This document shows positions 16,948-25,459 of a DNA stretch of 64,000 nt, in pieces. Numbering within the stretch: position 1 is the stretch's first letter; each line of letters starts with the position of its first letter. The position numbers were made by a program, and so were the translations under genes. The notes under the pieces were generated by a model. The model was not told where the DNA came from. It saw only the letters and a program-made list of their open reading frames with translations, and did not search any database. This stretch comes from Microbacterium amylolyticum (GTDB lineage Bacteria > Actinomycetota > Actinomycetes > Actinomycetales > Microbacteriaceae): assembly GCF_011046975.1 (NCBI RefSeq), contig NZ_CP049253.1, forward strand, positions 1,736,001 through 1,800,000. The letters are read 5' to 3'.

Positions 16948-17865
16948 ATGATCGGAGCGATCGAGCTCGGCCTCCTCTACGGAGTCATGGCGCTGGGCGT
17001 TTATTTGACGTTCCGCGTGCTGAAGTTCCCCGACCTCACGGTTGACGGCAGCTTCACGACGGGCGCAGCGGTTGCCGCGGCGATGATCACGGCAGGTCAG
17101 AACCCTCTGCTCGCGACCCTCGCGGGCGGCGGCGCCGGCCTCATTGCCGGAATTGTGACGGGGCTGCTGCACACGAAGGGCAAAATCGACGGGCTGCTCG
17201 CGGGCATCCTCACGATGATCGCCCTGTGGTCGGTGAACCTGCGCATCATGGGCGGCGCGAATGTGCCGCTCCTGCGCGAGGGGACGCTCATGACTCCGCT
17301 GCGCGACGCGCAGCTGCTCGGCCGCACGTGGATCGGTGTGCTGATCTTCTTCGCGGCTGTTTTCGTGCTGAAGCTCATCGTCGACTGGTTCCTCTCGACC
17401 GATCTCGGCCTCGCGGTGCAGGCAACCGGCAACAACAAGCAGATGATCGGCAGCCTCGGCGCGAACACCGATCGCACCACGATTCTTACCCTGGCGCTGT
17501 CGAACGGGCTCGTTGGCCTGTGCGGAGCGCTTGTTGCGCAGTACCAGGGCTTCTCCGATATCAGCATGGGGATCGGTCTGATCCTCGTCGGCCTCGCCTC
17601 AGTGATCCTTGGCCAGGCGGTGCTTGGCCAGCGTTTCATTTTCCTTGCGAGCCTTGCCGTCGTGGTGGGCGCGGTGCTTTACCGGGTGATCATCTTCGCC
17701 GCGCTCCAGGTGGGTCTGAACCCGAACGACATGAAGGCGATCACGGCGGCTCTCGTGGTCTTGGCGCTGCTGCTACCACGCTGGGGCGTGCTGAAGCGGA
17801 TCCCGTCGTGGCGGGACCTGCGCGGCGGGCAGGTGCCTGCGGGCGCCGAGACGAAGGGCGCGTGA
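16948..17865 (+). CDS. ABC importer permease (TrpY type)
   Basis: A 305-residue permease with eight or nine hydrophobic helices, of the branched-chain-like family paired with COG2984 binding proteins (COG4120). Family marks include GVMALGVYLTFRVLKFPDLT near the N terminus and LGLAVQATGNNKQMIGSLGA in the coupling loop. It starts 6 bases after the lipoprotein stop and ends overlapping the region of the ATPase start. Confidence 0.92.
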   Translation: MIGAIELGLLYGVMALGVYLTFRVLKFPDLTVDGSFTTGAAVAAAMITAGQNPLLATLAGGGAGLIAGIVTGLLHTKGKIDGLLAGILTMIALWSVNLRIMGGANVPLLREGTLMTPLRDAQLLGRTWIGVLIFFAAVFVLKLIVDWFLSTDLGLAVQATGNNKQMIGSLGANTDRTTILTLALSNGLVGLCGALVAQYQGFSDISMGIGLILVGLASVILGQAVLGQRFIFLASLAVVVGAVLYRVIIFAALQVGLNPNDMKAITAALVVLALLLPRWGVLKRIPSWRDLRGGQVPAGAETKGA

Positions 17866-17867
17866 CA

Positions 17868-18659
17868 ATGCTCGCGATCGATGGCATCAGCAAGACGTTC
17901 TTCCCCGGAACCGTGAACGAGCGTCGCGCGCTTGCCGGGGTCGATCTGCGTCTTGGCGAGGGTGATTTCGTGACCGTGATCGGCTCGAACGGCGCGGGAA
18001 AGTCGACCCTGCTCAACGCGGTCGCCGGCCGGATCTCCGTCGACGCGGGCCGTATCGACATCGACGGCACGACGGTCAATAAGTTGAAGGAGCACCAGCG
18101 TGCGCGGTTCGTGGGGCGCGTGTTCCAGGATCCGATGGCGGGCACGGCTCCCGATCTCACGATCGAGCAGAACCTGTCGCTCGCGCTGCTACGCGGGAAG
18201 CGACGCGGCCTCCGGCGCGGCGTCACGAAGGCGCGGCGCGAACGCTTCGTCGAGGAGTTGACGTCGCTCGAGCTCGGCCTCGAGAACCGGCTGAAGGCGA
18301 AGGTCGGGCTGCTCTCGGGCGGTCAGCGGCAGGCCCTGTCGCTGCTGATGGCCGGCTTCACGCACCCCCGGATCCTGCTGCTCGACGAGCACACGGCGGC
18401 ACTGGATCCGCAGCGGGCGGCGCTCGTGACCGGCCTCACGGGCCGCATCGTGGAGCAGGGCGGGCTCACGACGCTCATGGTCACGCACAACATGGAGCAG
18501 GCCCTTGCCCTCGGCAACCGGCTCATCATGATGCACGAGGGCCGGATCGTGTTCTCCGCCGACGCGCAGACCAAGCGTCAGCTGACGGTGGAGAAGCTCC
18601 TGGCCGAGTTCGGCAAGATCAAGGGCGCCAGCTTCGACGACAGGGCGATGCTCGGCTGA
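17868..18659 (+). CDS. ABC importer ATP-binding protein (TrpZ type)
   Basis: A 263-residue nucleotide-binding subunit (COG1101): Walker A GSNGAGKST, Q-loop VFQDPMAGTAPDLT, signature LSGGQRQALSLL, Walker B ILLLDEHTAALDP, H-loop MVTHNM. The DEHTAALD form of Walker B is characteristic of this group. The ATG at 17868 is preferred to the in-frame GTG at 17862 because GAAGGG lies 9 bases upstream. The last 18 bases, spanning the stop codon, are repeated at 21452-21469. Confidence 0.93.
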   Translation: MLAIDGISKTFFPGTVNERRALAGVDLRLGEGDFVTVIGSNGAGKSTLLNAVAGRISVDAGRIDIDGTTVNKLKEHQRARFVGRVFQDPMAGTAPDLTIEQNLSLALLRGKRRGLRRGVTKARRERFVEELTSLELGLENRLKAKVGLLSGGQRQALSLLMAGFTHPRILLLDEHTAALDPQRAALVTGLTGRIVEQGGLTTLMVTHNMEQALALGNRLIMMHEGRIVFSADAQTKRQLTVEKLLAEFGKIKGASFDDRAMLG

Positions 18660-18661
18660 GG
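18644..18661 (+). repeat. Left copy of 18-bp direct repeat (island boundary)
   Basis: GGCGATGCTCGGCTGAGG covers the final codons and stop of the importer ATPase gene. An identical 18-mer occurs at 21452-21469, outside any gene. The copy inside the gene is the likely original target. Confidence 0.85.
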
Positions 18662-18680
18662 GGCCTTCTAAACTTGCGGC

Positions 18681-19034
18681 ATGACGGGACGAGACGCATC
18701 CCCTTCCCTCGACGGACGCATCTTCGTCGCAGAGTCGCAGGCCGCGGAGGGCGGGGTGGGGCCGGAGACGGTCTTCACCTATCACGAGGCGGATGGTGAC
18801 ATCTGGGCGACGTACGCGGGTGGCGAGGTGCGCCGAGGCTACCTCGTCGGCACACGTCAGGGTGACACTCTGTCCTTCCGGTACAGCCAGATGAACCAGG
18901 CTCGCGAGACAGCCTCTGGGCGTTGCACGGCAAAGATTACGGCTACGACCGATCGCCGGCTCCGCCTTGAGGAGACGTGGGCATGGGAGTCGAAGCCGGG
19001 CAACGGGTCGAGCGCGGTCGTGGAGCTCATCTGA
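18681..19034 (+). CDS. Beta-barrel-like protein of the 'N-acetylglutamate synthase'-annotated family
   Basis: A 117-residue protein with GRIFVAES, GPETVFTYHEADGDIWATYA, GGEVRRGYLVG, DTLSFRYSQMN and LRLEETWAWESK. This alternating pattern matches a widespread small family that databases often mislabel as N-acetylglutamate synthase; it has no acetyltransferase motifs and looks like a single beta-barrel. TAAACT lies 6 bases before the ATG, so transcription can begin inside the island immediately after the direct repeat. It leads a three-gene cassette. Confidence 0.75.
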   Translation: MTGRDASPSLDGRIFVAESQAAEGGVGPETVFTYHEADGDIWATYAGGEVRRGYLVGTRQGDTLSFRYSQMNQARETASGRCTAKITATTDRRLRLEETWAWESKPGNGSSAVVELI

Positions 19035-19035
19035 G

Positions 19036-19281
19036 GTGCTCGAGTGGTCGATCGAACGCGCGGGCGGGGACCCTTTCGAAATCTTCGTCGAAGTAGATGA
19101 TGAGAAGTATCTCGAATTTTCCCAGCCGCGCAGGTCAGCGCTCGTGAAACTGCACGGAGACTCGCCGCTAGGTGTACTGACCGGACACGTTGATCGAAGA
19201 GGTTGGGGAAGAGATGACCCGCCAGCGAAGGATGTTCGACTGGACCCTTACACGGTGTCAGATGCGATGCTGACCGCATGA
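19036..19281 (+). CDS. Uncharacterised 81-aa protein
   Basis: A GTG-start frame one base after the preceding stop, overlapping the next start by ATGA (19278-19281). The spacing argues for a real, translationally coupled gene. The product is acidic at the front (GDPFEIFVEVDDEKYLEF) and basic in the middle; no family is recognised. Codons such as GTA GAT GAT GAG AAG TAT are more A/T-rich than in neighbouring core genes, suggesting foreign origin. It could instead be untranslated leader of the next gene. Confidence 0.45.
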   Translation: MLEWSIERAGGDPFEIFVEVDDEKYLEFSQPRRSALVKLHGDSPLGVLTGHVDRRGWGRDDPPAKDVRLDPYTVSDAMLTA

Positions 19282-20234
19282 TCGAGAACAGCACCCCCAG
19301 CCCCGGTGCCGCGCTTCTTCCCTACGTTGGATCGGCGCCACTCTGCTACACCAACACCCTCGTCATGACCCTGGACGACCCGGCGTTGCAACCGAGCCTC
19401 ATCGAAACCCTCACGTCCTCGGCGTTCGGCTACCAGCTGCTCGCAGGAGAGATGCCGTTCACCGATCCGTTCGGATGGGACCCTGAAGAGGGCATCGACC
19501 AAGCACTTCGACTGCTCGGTTACGAATGGCAGACTCACCACGCGGCCAGCTCTTCCGACGCGATGGACCTCCTTCGCGCAGAGGTCGAACGACAGCGCCC
19601 CGTCTTCGTCGGGCCTCTCGACATGGGCCTCCTTGTCCATCAACCCGGTTCCGACCGAGCCACGGGCGCTGATCACTATGTGGCGGTGCTGGACGTGACC
19701 GAGGACACCGTCTGGATGCATGACCCGCAGGGACACCCTTGGGCCGCACTTCCCATTGAGGTGTTCGTAGAGGCCTGGCGTGCCGATGAGATCGACTATG
19801 TGCCCCCGTTCACGTACCGCAGCGGATTCACCCGCACGGTGGACGTGCCCACCGAGGACGCCCTGAGAGGCATGCTGCCCGAAGCTATCAGCTGGGCCCA
19901 GGGGCGAGATCTGCCGGTGCCGCCCGGAACCGTGGGCGGCGCTGCCGCCCTCATGGAGATGGCCGACAGGTGCGACCAAGGTCTCTCCGACGACCTCCGG
20001 GATGTCTTGATCAACTTCAGCCTGCGTCTCGGCGCTCGCCGACGCCAAGACGCAGCTACCTGGCTTGCGCGGATCGACGAGATAGAAATCGCAACCAACA
20101 TCCAACAGCAAGCACGCATCCTGGGAGGCCTGCAGTACCCGACCGTGACGCACCAGTGGTCCAAAGTCGCGGAGGGGTTCCGCCTCTTGGCATGCACCCA
20201 GGCTGACCTGACGAGGAACCTGGCTGCACGCTGA
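19278..20234 (+). CDS. Papain-fold (C39/BtrH_N-like) protein
   Basis: A 318-residue soluble protein. The N-terminal half looks like the C39/BtrH_N papain-like fold: Cys23 in APLCYTNTLVM at the head of a helix, His133 in GADHYVAVLDV, and Asp149 in MHDPQGHPWA, the Cys-His-Asp order of C39 peptidases and of BtrH-type acyl-transfer enzymes. The C-terminal half (about 190-318) is helical (RDVLINFSLRLGARRRQDAA). There is no leader or membrane segment. A transferase, amidase or peptidase role is possible; the substrate is unknown. It is last in the island cassette. Confidence 0.6.
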   Translation: MIENSTPSPGAALLPYVGSAPLCYTNTLVMTLDDPALQPSLIETLTSSAFGYQLLAGEMPFTDPFGWDPEEGIDQALRLLGYEWQTHHAASSSDAMDLLRAEVERQRPVFVGPLDMGLLVHQPGSDRATGADHYVAVLDVTEDTVWMHDPQGHPWAALPIEVFVEAWRADEIDYVPPFTYRSGFTRTVDVPTEDALRGMLPEAISWAQGRDLPVPPGTVGGAAALMEMADRCDQGLSDDLRDVLINFSLRLGARRRQDAATWLARIDEIEIATNIQQQARILGGLQYPTVTHQWSKVAEGFRLLACTQADLTRNLAAR

Positions 20235-20406
20235 CCACAAGGTGGTCGAGGACGTCGCACGACACAGACGTGGCTCCACTCTCGACGGACTTCGAAGCCC
20301 CTCACCGCCGGAAGCACTGACTGCAACCCGTCTCCGAAACGACGCACCCGCCACGGCCGGTGACCTCTGCGGTCGCCAGCCGTTACCGCACCTCAACGAG
20401 ACACAC

Positions 20407-21393
20407 ATGTCACACGCGAACGCTGCGCTGACCCCGCGTCATCGCCTCAAGGTCGCCCAGCTGGTCGTCGACGAGAGCTGGCCCATCAGCGAGGTCGCGG
20501 CCCGATTCCAGGTCTCATGGCCCACCGTCAAGCGCTGGGCCGAGCGCTATCGCACAGGCCAGCCCATGACTGACCGTTCCTCGCGACCCCACAACAGCCC
20601 CAATAGGACGGCTCCGGACGTGGTCAAGCGGTGCGTGAGTCTGCGCCTGCGGCTCCGGGAGGGGCCTGTGCAGCTCGCCCCCAGACTCGGCATCGCCCCG
20701 TCGACGGTTCACCGCATCCTCACGACCGCTCGCTTGAACCGGCTGTCCCACGTCGACCGCGCTACCGGCCAACCTGTCCGCCGTTACGAGCACGACCACC
20801 CCGGCTCCCTGGTCCACGTCGATGTGAAGAAGATCGGCAACATCCCCAACGGCGGCGGATGGCGCTTCGCAGGCCGGCAACAGGGTGAGAAGAACCGCGC
20901 CGCCACACCCGACAAGCCCAAGAGCAAGTGGCACAACCCGAAGATGGGCCACGCATTCATCCACTCCGTCATCGACGACTACTCCCGCGTCGTCTACAGC
21001 GAGATCCATGACGACGAGACGGCCCTCACAGCCACCGCGGTCCTCATCCGGGCTCACGACCGGTTCGCCGATCGAGGCGTCACCGTCGAGCGAGTCCTGT
21101 CCGACAACGGATCGGCCTACAAATCCCGGCTGTGGCACCAGACCTGCGCCCAGCTCGGCATCACCGTGAAGAAGACACGCCCCTACCGCCCGCAAACCAA
21201 CGGGAAGATCGAGCGGTTTCACCGCACCTTGGCCGACGGTTGGGCCTACGCCCGCTGCTACACCTCCGAGACCGAACGTCGTGATGCCCTCGAAGGCTGG
21301 GTGCATTACTACAACCAGCACCGACCCCACACCGCCTGTGACAACCAGCCGCCCTTCTCACGATTGATCAACGTCCCCGGCCAGTACAGCTAG
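20407..21393 (+). mobile_element. IS481-family transposase, apparently intact
   Basis: A 328-residue DDE transposase. It has an N-terminal HTH (SEVAARFQVSWPTVKRWAER), a second HTH (LAPRLGIAPSTVHRILTTAR), then Asp in SLVHVDVKKIGNIP, Asp in VLSDNGSAY and Glu in NGKIERFHRTL, plus YYNQHRPHTA. No frameshift or stop was found. The start at 20407 aligns with family N termini. Terminal inverted repeats were searched for by eye between 20235-20406 and 21394-21451 and not recognised, so element ends are not set. Confidence 0.93.
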
Positions 21394-21451
21394 GGAGTAA
21401 TACGTATCGCTTCGGCACGATGATTCCCGAGCAGAACTAACGGACGTTTCT

Positions 21452-21469
21452 GGCGATGCTCGGCTGAGG
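21452..21469 (+). repeat. Right copy of 18-bp direct repeat (island boundary)
   Basis: This is identical to 18644-18661. Beyond it the sequence runs directly into the minus-strand gene ending at 21487, the arrangement expected if the importer ATPase gene and that gene were convergent neighbours before the insertion. Confidence 0.85.
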
Positions 21470-21486
21470 ACTTGCCCCGCCGCCCG

Positions 21487-21627
21487 TTACTTCTCGGGTG
21501 GCCGGCGCGGCCCGAAGGCGTCGTCGTCATCGCCACCGCCGTTTTTCATGCGGCCGAGGCGCATGATCACCACGGCGATGCCCGATGCGCACATCAGCGC
21601 GGCGACGATGAGCCAGGCTTCACCCAT
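21487..21627 (-). CDS. Small membrane protein (46 aa)
   Basis: The ATG at 21627 overlaps the end of the HAD gene by 8 bases, so translation is likely coupled. The product has one hydrophobic segment (AWLIVAALMCASGIAVVIMR) followed by a polar acidic tail with GGGDDDDAF and a final PRRPPEK. Spacing and third-position G/C bias support coding. No family is recognised. Confidence 0.6.
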   Translation of the reverse strand: MGEAWLIVAALMCASGIAVVIMRLGRMKNGGGDDDDAFGPRRPPEK

Positions 21628-22408
21628 TGAGGGGCTCCCGGAGAAGGTCGGCCACGCTTGCGAGGGTTTCGCTGGGACGGAACGGGTACTTGTCGATCTC
21701 GCGCTTGTCGCTGATGCCCGTCATCACGAGAATCGTGTGCAGCCCGGCCTCGATACCGGCGACGATGTCGGTGTCCATGCGGTCGCCGATCATGCCGGTG
21801 TTCTCGCTGTGCGCGCCGATGCGGTTGAGCGCGGAGCGGAACATCATCGGATTGGGCTTGCCGACGATATAGGGCTCCTTGCCTGTGGCCTTGGTGATGA
21901 GGGCGTTGATGGCGCCCGTTGCGGGAAGAACACCCTCGGCTGACGGGCCCGTGGCATCGGGGTTGGTGGAGATGAAGCGCGCCCCACCGTTGATGAGACG
22001 AATGGCCTTGGTGATGGCTTCGAACGAGTAGTTGCGCGTTTCGCCGATGACGACGTACTCGGGGTCGGACTCGGTCATGATGAACCCGGCCTCGTGCATC
22101 GCCATGAGGATGCCCGCCTCGCCCACCACGTACGCCGTGCCACCGGGCGACTGGTGCTGCAGGAACGTGGCCGTTGCGAGGGCCGAGGTCCAGATGCGCT
22201 CCTCGGGCACCTCGATGCCACTCGACTTCAGCCGGGCCGAGAGATCGCGCGGGGTGAAGATCGAGTTGTTGGTCAGAACGAGGAAGGGCGTTCCATCGTC
22301 CCGCCACTGTGTGAGCAGTTCGGAGGCGCCGGGGATGGCGCGGTTCTCGTGAACGAGAACCCCGTCCATGTCTGTCAGCCAGCACTCGATGTCGGAACGA
22401 TTCGCCAT
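21620..22408 (-). CDS. HAD-IIA family phosphatase (NagD-like)
   Basis: A 262-residue haloacid dehalogenase-fold hydrolase. Motif I is WLTDMDGVLVHEN (nucleophile and acid Asp), motif II is LVLTNNS, a C2 cap inserted after motif II holds GEAGILMAMHEAGF, the motif III Lys lies in IVGKPNPMMF, and motif IV is GDRMDTDIVAG. The family dephosphorylates small phosphates such as UMP, p-nitrophenyl phosphate or 2-phosphoglycolate. TACGCT lies 6 bases before the ATG (leaderless). It is followed by the 46-aa gene. Confidence 0.92.
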   Translation of the reverse strand: MANRSDIECWLTDMDGVLVHENRAIPGASELLTQWRDDGTPFLVLTNNSIFTPRDLSARLKSSGIEVPEERIWTSALATATFLQHQSPGGTAYVVGEAGILMAMHEAGFIMTESDPEYVVIGETRNYSFEAITKAIRLINGGARFISTNPDATGPSAEGVLPATGAINALITKATGKEPYIVGKPNPMMFRSALNRIGAHSENTGMIGDRMDTDIVAGIEAGLHTILVMTGISDKREIDKYPFRPSETLASVADLLREPLNG

Positions 22409-22483
22409 GACTTCAGCGTATTCGCTTCCCGGTATCCGCGCGCCGCAATGCGTGCGTCATCTGGCGGGATTACGCTCGGCACT

Positions 22484-23470
22484 GTGAGCATAAGCGCGCA
22501 GAATGCGTGGGATCCACAGCAGCTGCCACCGCAGGATGGCAAGAGCTTTCTTGTCACGGGTGCGAACGCGGGCGTCGGCTATTTCACCTGCGAACAACTC
22601 GCTCGTGCCGGTGCGCACGTCATCATGAGCGGGCGGAGCCCCCACAAGCTGCAGGCCGCTCACGAGGCCCTGGAAGCCCGGGTGCCCGGCGCGTCAGTTG
22701 AGACGCTCCTCATGGACGTTGCGAACCCGGGGTCGATTCGTGCCGCCGCCGCCAGTGTGCGCGGCGGGCTGTTTCAGCGTTCGCGGCTGGATGGCGTGGT
22801 CTTCAACGCCGGTGTGGTTCATACGCCCAAGACCCGGCAGATCACCCGCGATGGCCGCGAGCTGGTGTTCGCGACGAATGCGCTGGGGCACTTCGTGCTG
22901 GGCGCCGAGCTGATCGTTCCCCTTGCCAAAGCCTCCTCACCGCGCTGGACACCGCGCATGGTGTGGCTCGGTAGCGTTTCGACGCGCATGGGACGCTACG
23001 CCCCCGACGATGTGCAGTTGGAAAAGGGATATTCGGCGTGGAAGGCCTATGTGCAGTCCAAGGTGGCGGTGCAGGCGCTGGGGCTGGAGGCCGACGCGCG
23101 GCTTCGAGACGCCGGTGTTCCCGTCGATAGCGTCATCGCCCACCCCGGATACTCGATCGGTGGTCGAACGCCGATCGTCAAGGGTGTCAACGAGCCGCGA
23201 TTGATGAAGCGCCTGCGCGACACCCTGCAGACACCGTTCTCGCAGGGGAAGGAGCGCGGGGCGGACTCGGTGATTCGCGCGCTCATCGACCCCGAGGTAC
23301 GCAGCGGCGACTACTGGGGCCCCCGGATGCTCACACGCGGCGGACCCACGATGCAGCGCCCGTCGTCAACGTCGTCGGACCCCGAGGTGCGCCGGAAGCT
23401 GTGGGAGGCGTGCGAGGAGCTGTCCGGCCTGACCTGGCCGCTCGACAAGGCCGCCAAAGCAGCACGGTAG
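22484..23470 (+). CDS. Short-chain dehydrogenase/reductase
   Basis: A 328-residue SDR: cofactor motif TGANAGVGYFTCEQLA, NAG in VVFNAGVVH, the catalytic Ser in LGSVSTRMG and YVQSK (YxxxK). It resembles retinol-dehydrogenase-like, NADP-preferring SDRs, with a C-terminal extension of about 60 residues ending LTWPLDKAAKAAR. The GTG at 22484 is chosen because TACGCT lies 7 bases upstream. The DtxR-family gene follows after 23 bases. Confidence 0.88.
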   Translation: MSISAQNAWDPQQLPPQDGKSFLVTGANAGVGYFTCEQLARAGAHVIMSGRSPHKLQAAHEALEARVPGASVETLLMDVANPGSIRAAAASVRGGLFQRSRLDGVVFNAGVVHTPKTRQITRDGRELVFATNALGHFVLGAELIVPLAKASSPRWTPRMVWLGSVSTRMGRYAPDDVQLEKGYSAWKAYVQSKVAVQALGLEADARLRDAGVPVDSVIAHPGYSIGGRTPIVKGVNEPRLMKRLRDTLQTPFSQGKERGADSVIRALIDPEVRSGDYWGPRMLTRGGPTMQRPSSTSSDPEVRRKLWEACEELSGLTWPLDKAAKAAR

Positions 23471-23493
23471 CTGCCGCCGCGTACGCTGGTTCC

Positions 23494-24129
23494 ATGGCCA
23501 CCAGCCCCGCGGCGGACGACTATCTGAAGACCATCTACGCCCACACCGAGTGGCAGGATCAGCCGATCATGCCGTCGGTGCTCGCGGCGAACCTCGGCAT
23601 CGCGCCATCGAGCGTGACCGAAATGGTGAAAAAACTCGCGGCGGCCGACCTTGTTGCCCACGAACCGTATCGCCCCGTCACGCTGACCGAGGGCGGTCAT
23701 GCGCGCGCTGTCGCCGTGACGCGTCGGCACCGATTGATCGAAACGTGGCTGGTGCGCGAGTTCGGGTACACGTGGGACGAGGTGCATGACGAGGCCGAGG
23801 TGCTGGAGCACGCTGTCAGCGACCGGCTTCTGGAGAAAATCGATCAGAAGCTCGGTCATCCCACACATGACCCGCACGGCGATGCGATTCCGCGCCCCGA
23901 CGGATCCGTTGTGCGCGTGCCGTTTGTGCTGCTGTTCGAAGCCGAGGACGGCCACGAGGGCAGCGTGTTGCGCGTGAGCGATCGCGATCCGCTTCTCCTC
24001 CGCGCAATCGAGGCCAGCGGCATCGACGTCGGGACGCGCCTCACCGTGCGCGGCGACGGGGTGGAGATCGGCGGCCGACGCGTTGAGCTGCCCGCCGGGG
24101 CCTCCGACGTGATCTGGCTCTCGGCCTGA
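23494..24129 (+). CDS. DtxR/MntR-family metal-dependent repressor
   Basis: A 211-residue repressor. The N-terminal winged HTH is MPSVLAANLGIAPSSVTEMV; the metal-binding/dimerisation domain holds HRLIETWLV, DEVHDEAEVLEHAVSD and HPTHDPHGDAIP; a C-terminal SH3-like FeoA domain (about 140-211) follows. His, Glu and Asp ligands match the DtxR/IdeR/MntR pattern. Whether it senses Fe(II) or Mn(II) is not clear, and no metal transporter is nearby. TACGCT lies 6 bases before the ATG (leaderless). Confidence 0.92.
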   Translation: MATSPAADDYLKTIYAHTEWQDQPIMPSVLAANLGIAPSSVTEMVKKLAAADLVAHEPYRPVTLTEGGHARAVAVTRRHRLIETWLVREFGYTWDEVHDEAEVLEHAVSDRLLEKIDQKLGHPTHDPHGDAIPRPDGSVVRVPFVLLFEAEDGHEGSVLRVSDRDPLLLRAIEASGIDVGTRLTVRGDGVEIGGRRVELPAGASDVIWLSA

Positions 24130-24174
24130 GCGGCCGGTGGCGGATTCGTCAGCTCGTGGCGAGACAATAGGGGG

Positions 24175-24801
24175 ATGACCGACACCCCCGCACCCCATCC
24201 CGAGCAGTCGACGCACGGCGTGGGTCCGTGGCCGGGGGAGTGGCCGCAGGACGATCACTTCGATCCCGAGCTTCTGGAGCACGGTGATAGCCGCAACGTG
24301 GTCGACGGTTACCGGTACTGGCGGATGGACGCCATCATCGCAGATCTGGACACGCGCCGACACGGCTTCCACGTGGCGATCGAGAACTGGCAGCACGACA
24401 TGAACATCGGCTCGATTGTGCGATCGGCCAATGCGTTCCTCGCGGATACGGTGCACATCATCGGCCGGAAGCGCTGGAACCGACGCGGGGCGATGGTTAC
24501 CGATCGGTATCAGCACGTTGTTCACCACCCCGACGTCGGCACCTTCGCCGCGTGGGCGCGGGGTGAGGGCGTTCCGATCATCGCCGTCGACAACGTGGGC
24601 GAAGCGGTTCCCGTCGACAAGGCGGACCTGCCCAAGCGCTGCGTTTTCCTGTTCGGGCAGGAGGGCCCGGGGTTGACCGAGGAGGCGCTCGCTGCGGCCG
24701 ATGGCCACATCGAGATCACGCAGTACGGGTCGACGCGGTCGATCAACGCCTCGGCCGCTGGCGCCGTGGTGATGTACGAGTGGGCCAGGCGTCACGCCTG
24801 A
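24175..24801 (+). CDS. SpoU/TrmH-family RNA 2'-O-methyltransferase
   Basis: A 208-residue SPOUT enzyme with all three knot motifs: motif 1 NIGSIVRSANAF, motif 2 FLFGQEGPGLTEEAL and motif 3 ITQYGSTRSINASAAGAVVMYEW region. It has a short N-terminal extension and no rRNA-binding L30e-like domain, so a tRNA substrate is more likely than 23S rRNA. GACAAT lies 6 bases before the ATG. The kinase-like gene follows. Confidence 0.92.
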   Translation: MTDTPAPHPEQSTHGVGPWPGEWPQDDHFDPELLEHGDSRNVVDGYRYWRMDAIIADLDTRRHGFHVAIENWQHDMNIGSIVRSANAFLADTVHIIGRKRWNRRGAMVTDRYQHVVHHPDVGTFAAWARGEGVPIIAVDNVGEAVPVDKADLPKRCVFLFGQEGPGLTEEALAAADGHIEITQYGSTRSINASAAGAVVMYEWARRHA

Positions 24802-24859
24802 GCCCCTGCCGGGCTGTCACCTGCAGGGGTGCTTCAGCCACGTCCGGAAGAATAGTCGG

Positions 24860-25459
24860 ATGCCCAGCCACGAACCCCTCGCCCGCGTCGTCCTCATCGG
24901 CGGGGCCAGCGGATCGGGCAAATCACGGCTGGCGGAAGCATCCGGTCTTCCCCTGTTGCGGCTCGACGATTTCTACCGTGAACACGACGATCCCGCGCTG
25001 CCCCGGTTCGATTCCGGCGAGGTTGATTGGGACCACCGCGGATCGTGGAACGCGGCCGCGGCGGTCGACGCCCTGGAATCGCTCGCGCATTCGGGGAGGG
25101 CAGAGGCGCCGATCTACGACATCTCCTCGAGCAGCGTGATCGGTTCGCGCACGGTGGCGCTGGACGGTGCGCGTGTTTTTCTCGCCGAGGGGATCTTCGT
25201 TGGCGAGGTTGTTGCGGAGGCTCGTCGCCGGGGCATCCTGCAGGACGCGGTCTGCGTTCGGCGATCGCGGTGGCTGACGATGTGGCTGCGGTTTCTGCGC
25301 GACGTTCGCGAGAGCCGAAAATCACTTGGCGTGCTGCTGCGCCGCGGGCTGCGCCTCGCGCGCAACGAGCCCGCCATTCTTGCCGAGCTGACGGCGGCCG
25401 GATGCCGGCCGGTGTCGGTGCGCAAACTTCGCGTACAACTGGCCGACTACGCCGCCTGA
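24860..25459 (+). CDS. Uridine-kinase-like P-loop protein
   Basis: A 199-residue protein with Walker A GGASGSGKS (14-22), LLRLDDFYREHDDPALPRFD (the DDFY acceptor region of uridine kinases) and FLAEGIFVGEV. It is shorter than Udk and lacks the canonical CTP/UTP specificity loop, so phosphorylation of a nucleoside is plausible but unproven. The last 13 bases overlap the convergent MATE gene. AAGAAT lies 6 bases before the ATG. Confidence 0.8.
   Translation: MPSHEPLARVVLIGGASGSGKSRLAEASGLPLLRLDDFYREHDDPALPRFDSGEVDWDHRGSWNAAAAVDALESLAHSGRAEAPIYDISSSSVIGSRTVALDGARVFLAEGIFVGEVVAEARRRGILQDAVCVRRSRWLTMWLRFLRDVRESRKSLGVLLRRGLRLARNEPAILAELTAAGCRPVSVRKLRVQLADYAA

Noticed and set aside
20235..20406. Terminal inverted repeats for the complete IS481 element
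   Set aside because: No convincing match to the region after 21393 was found by eye, so element ends were not annotated.
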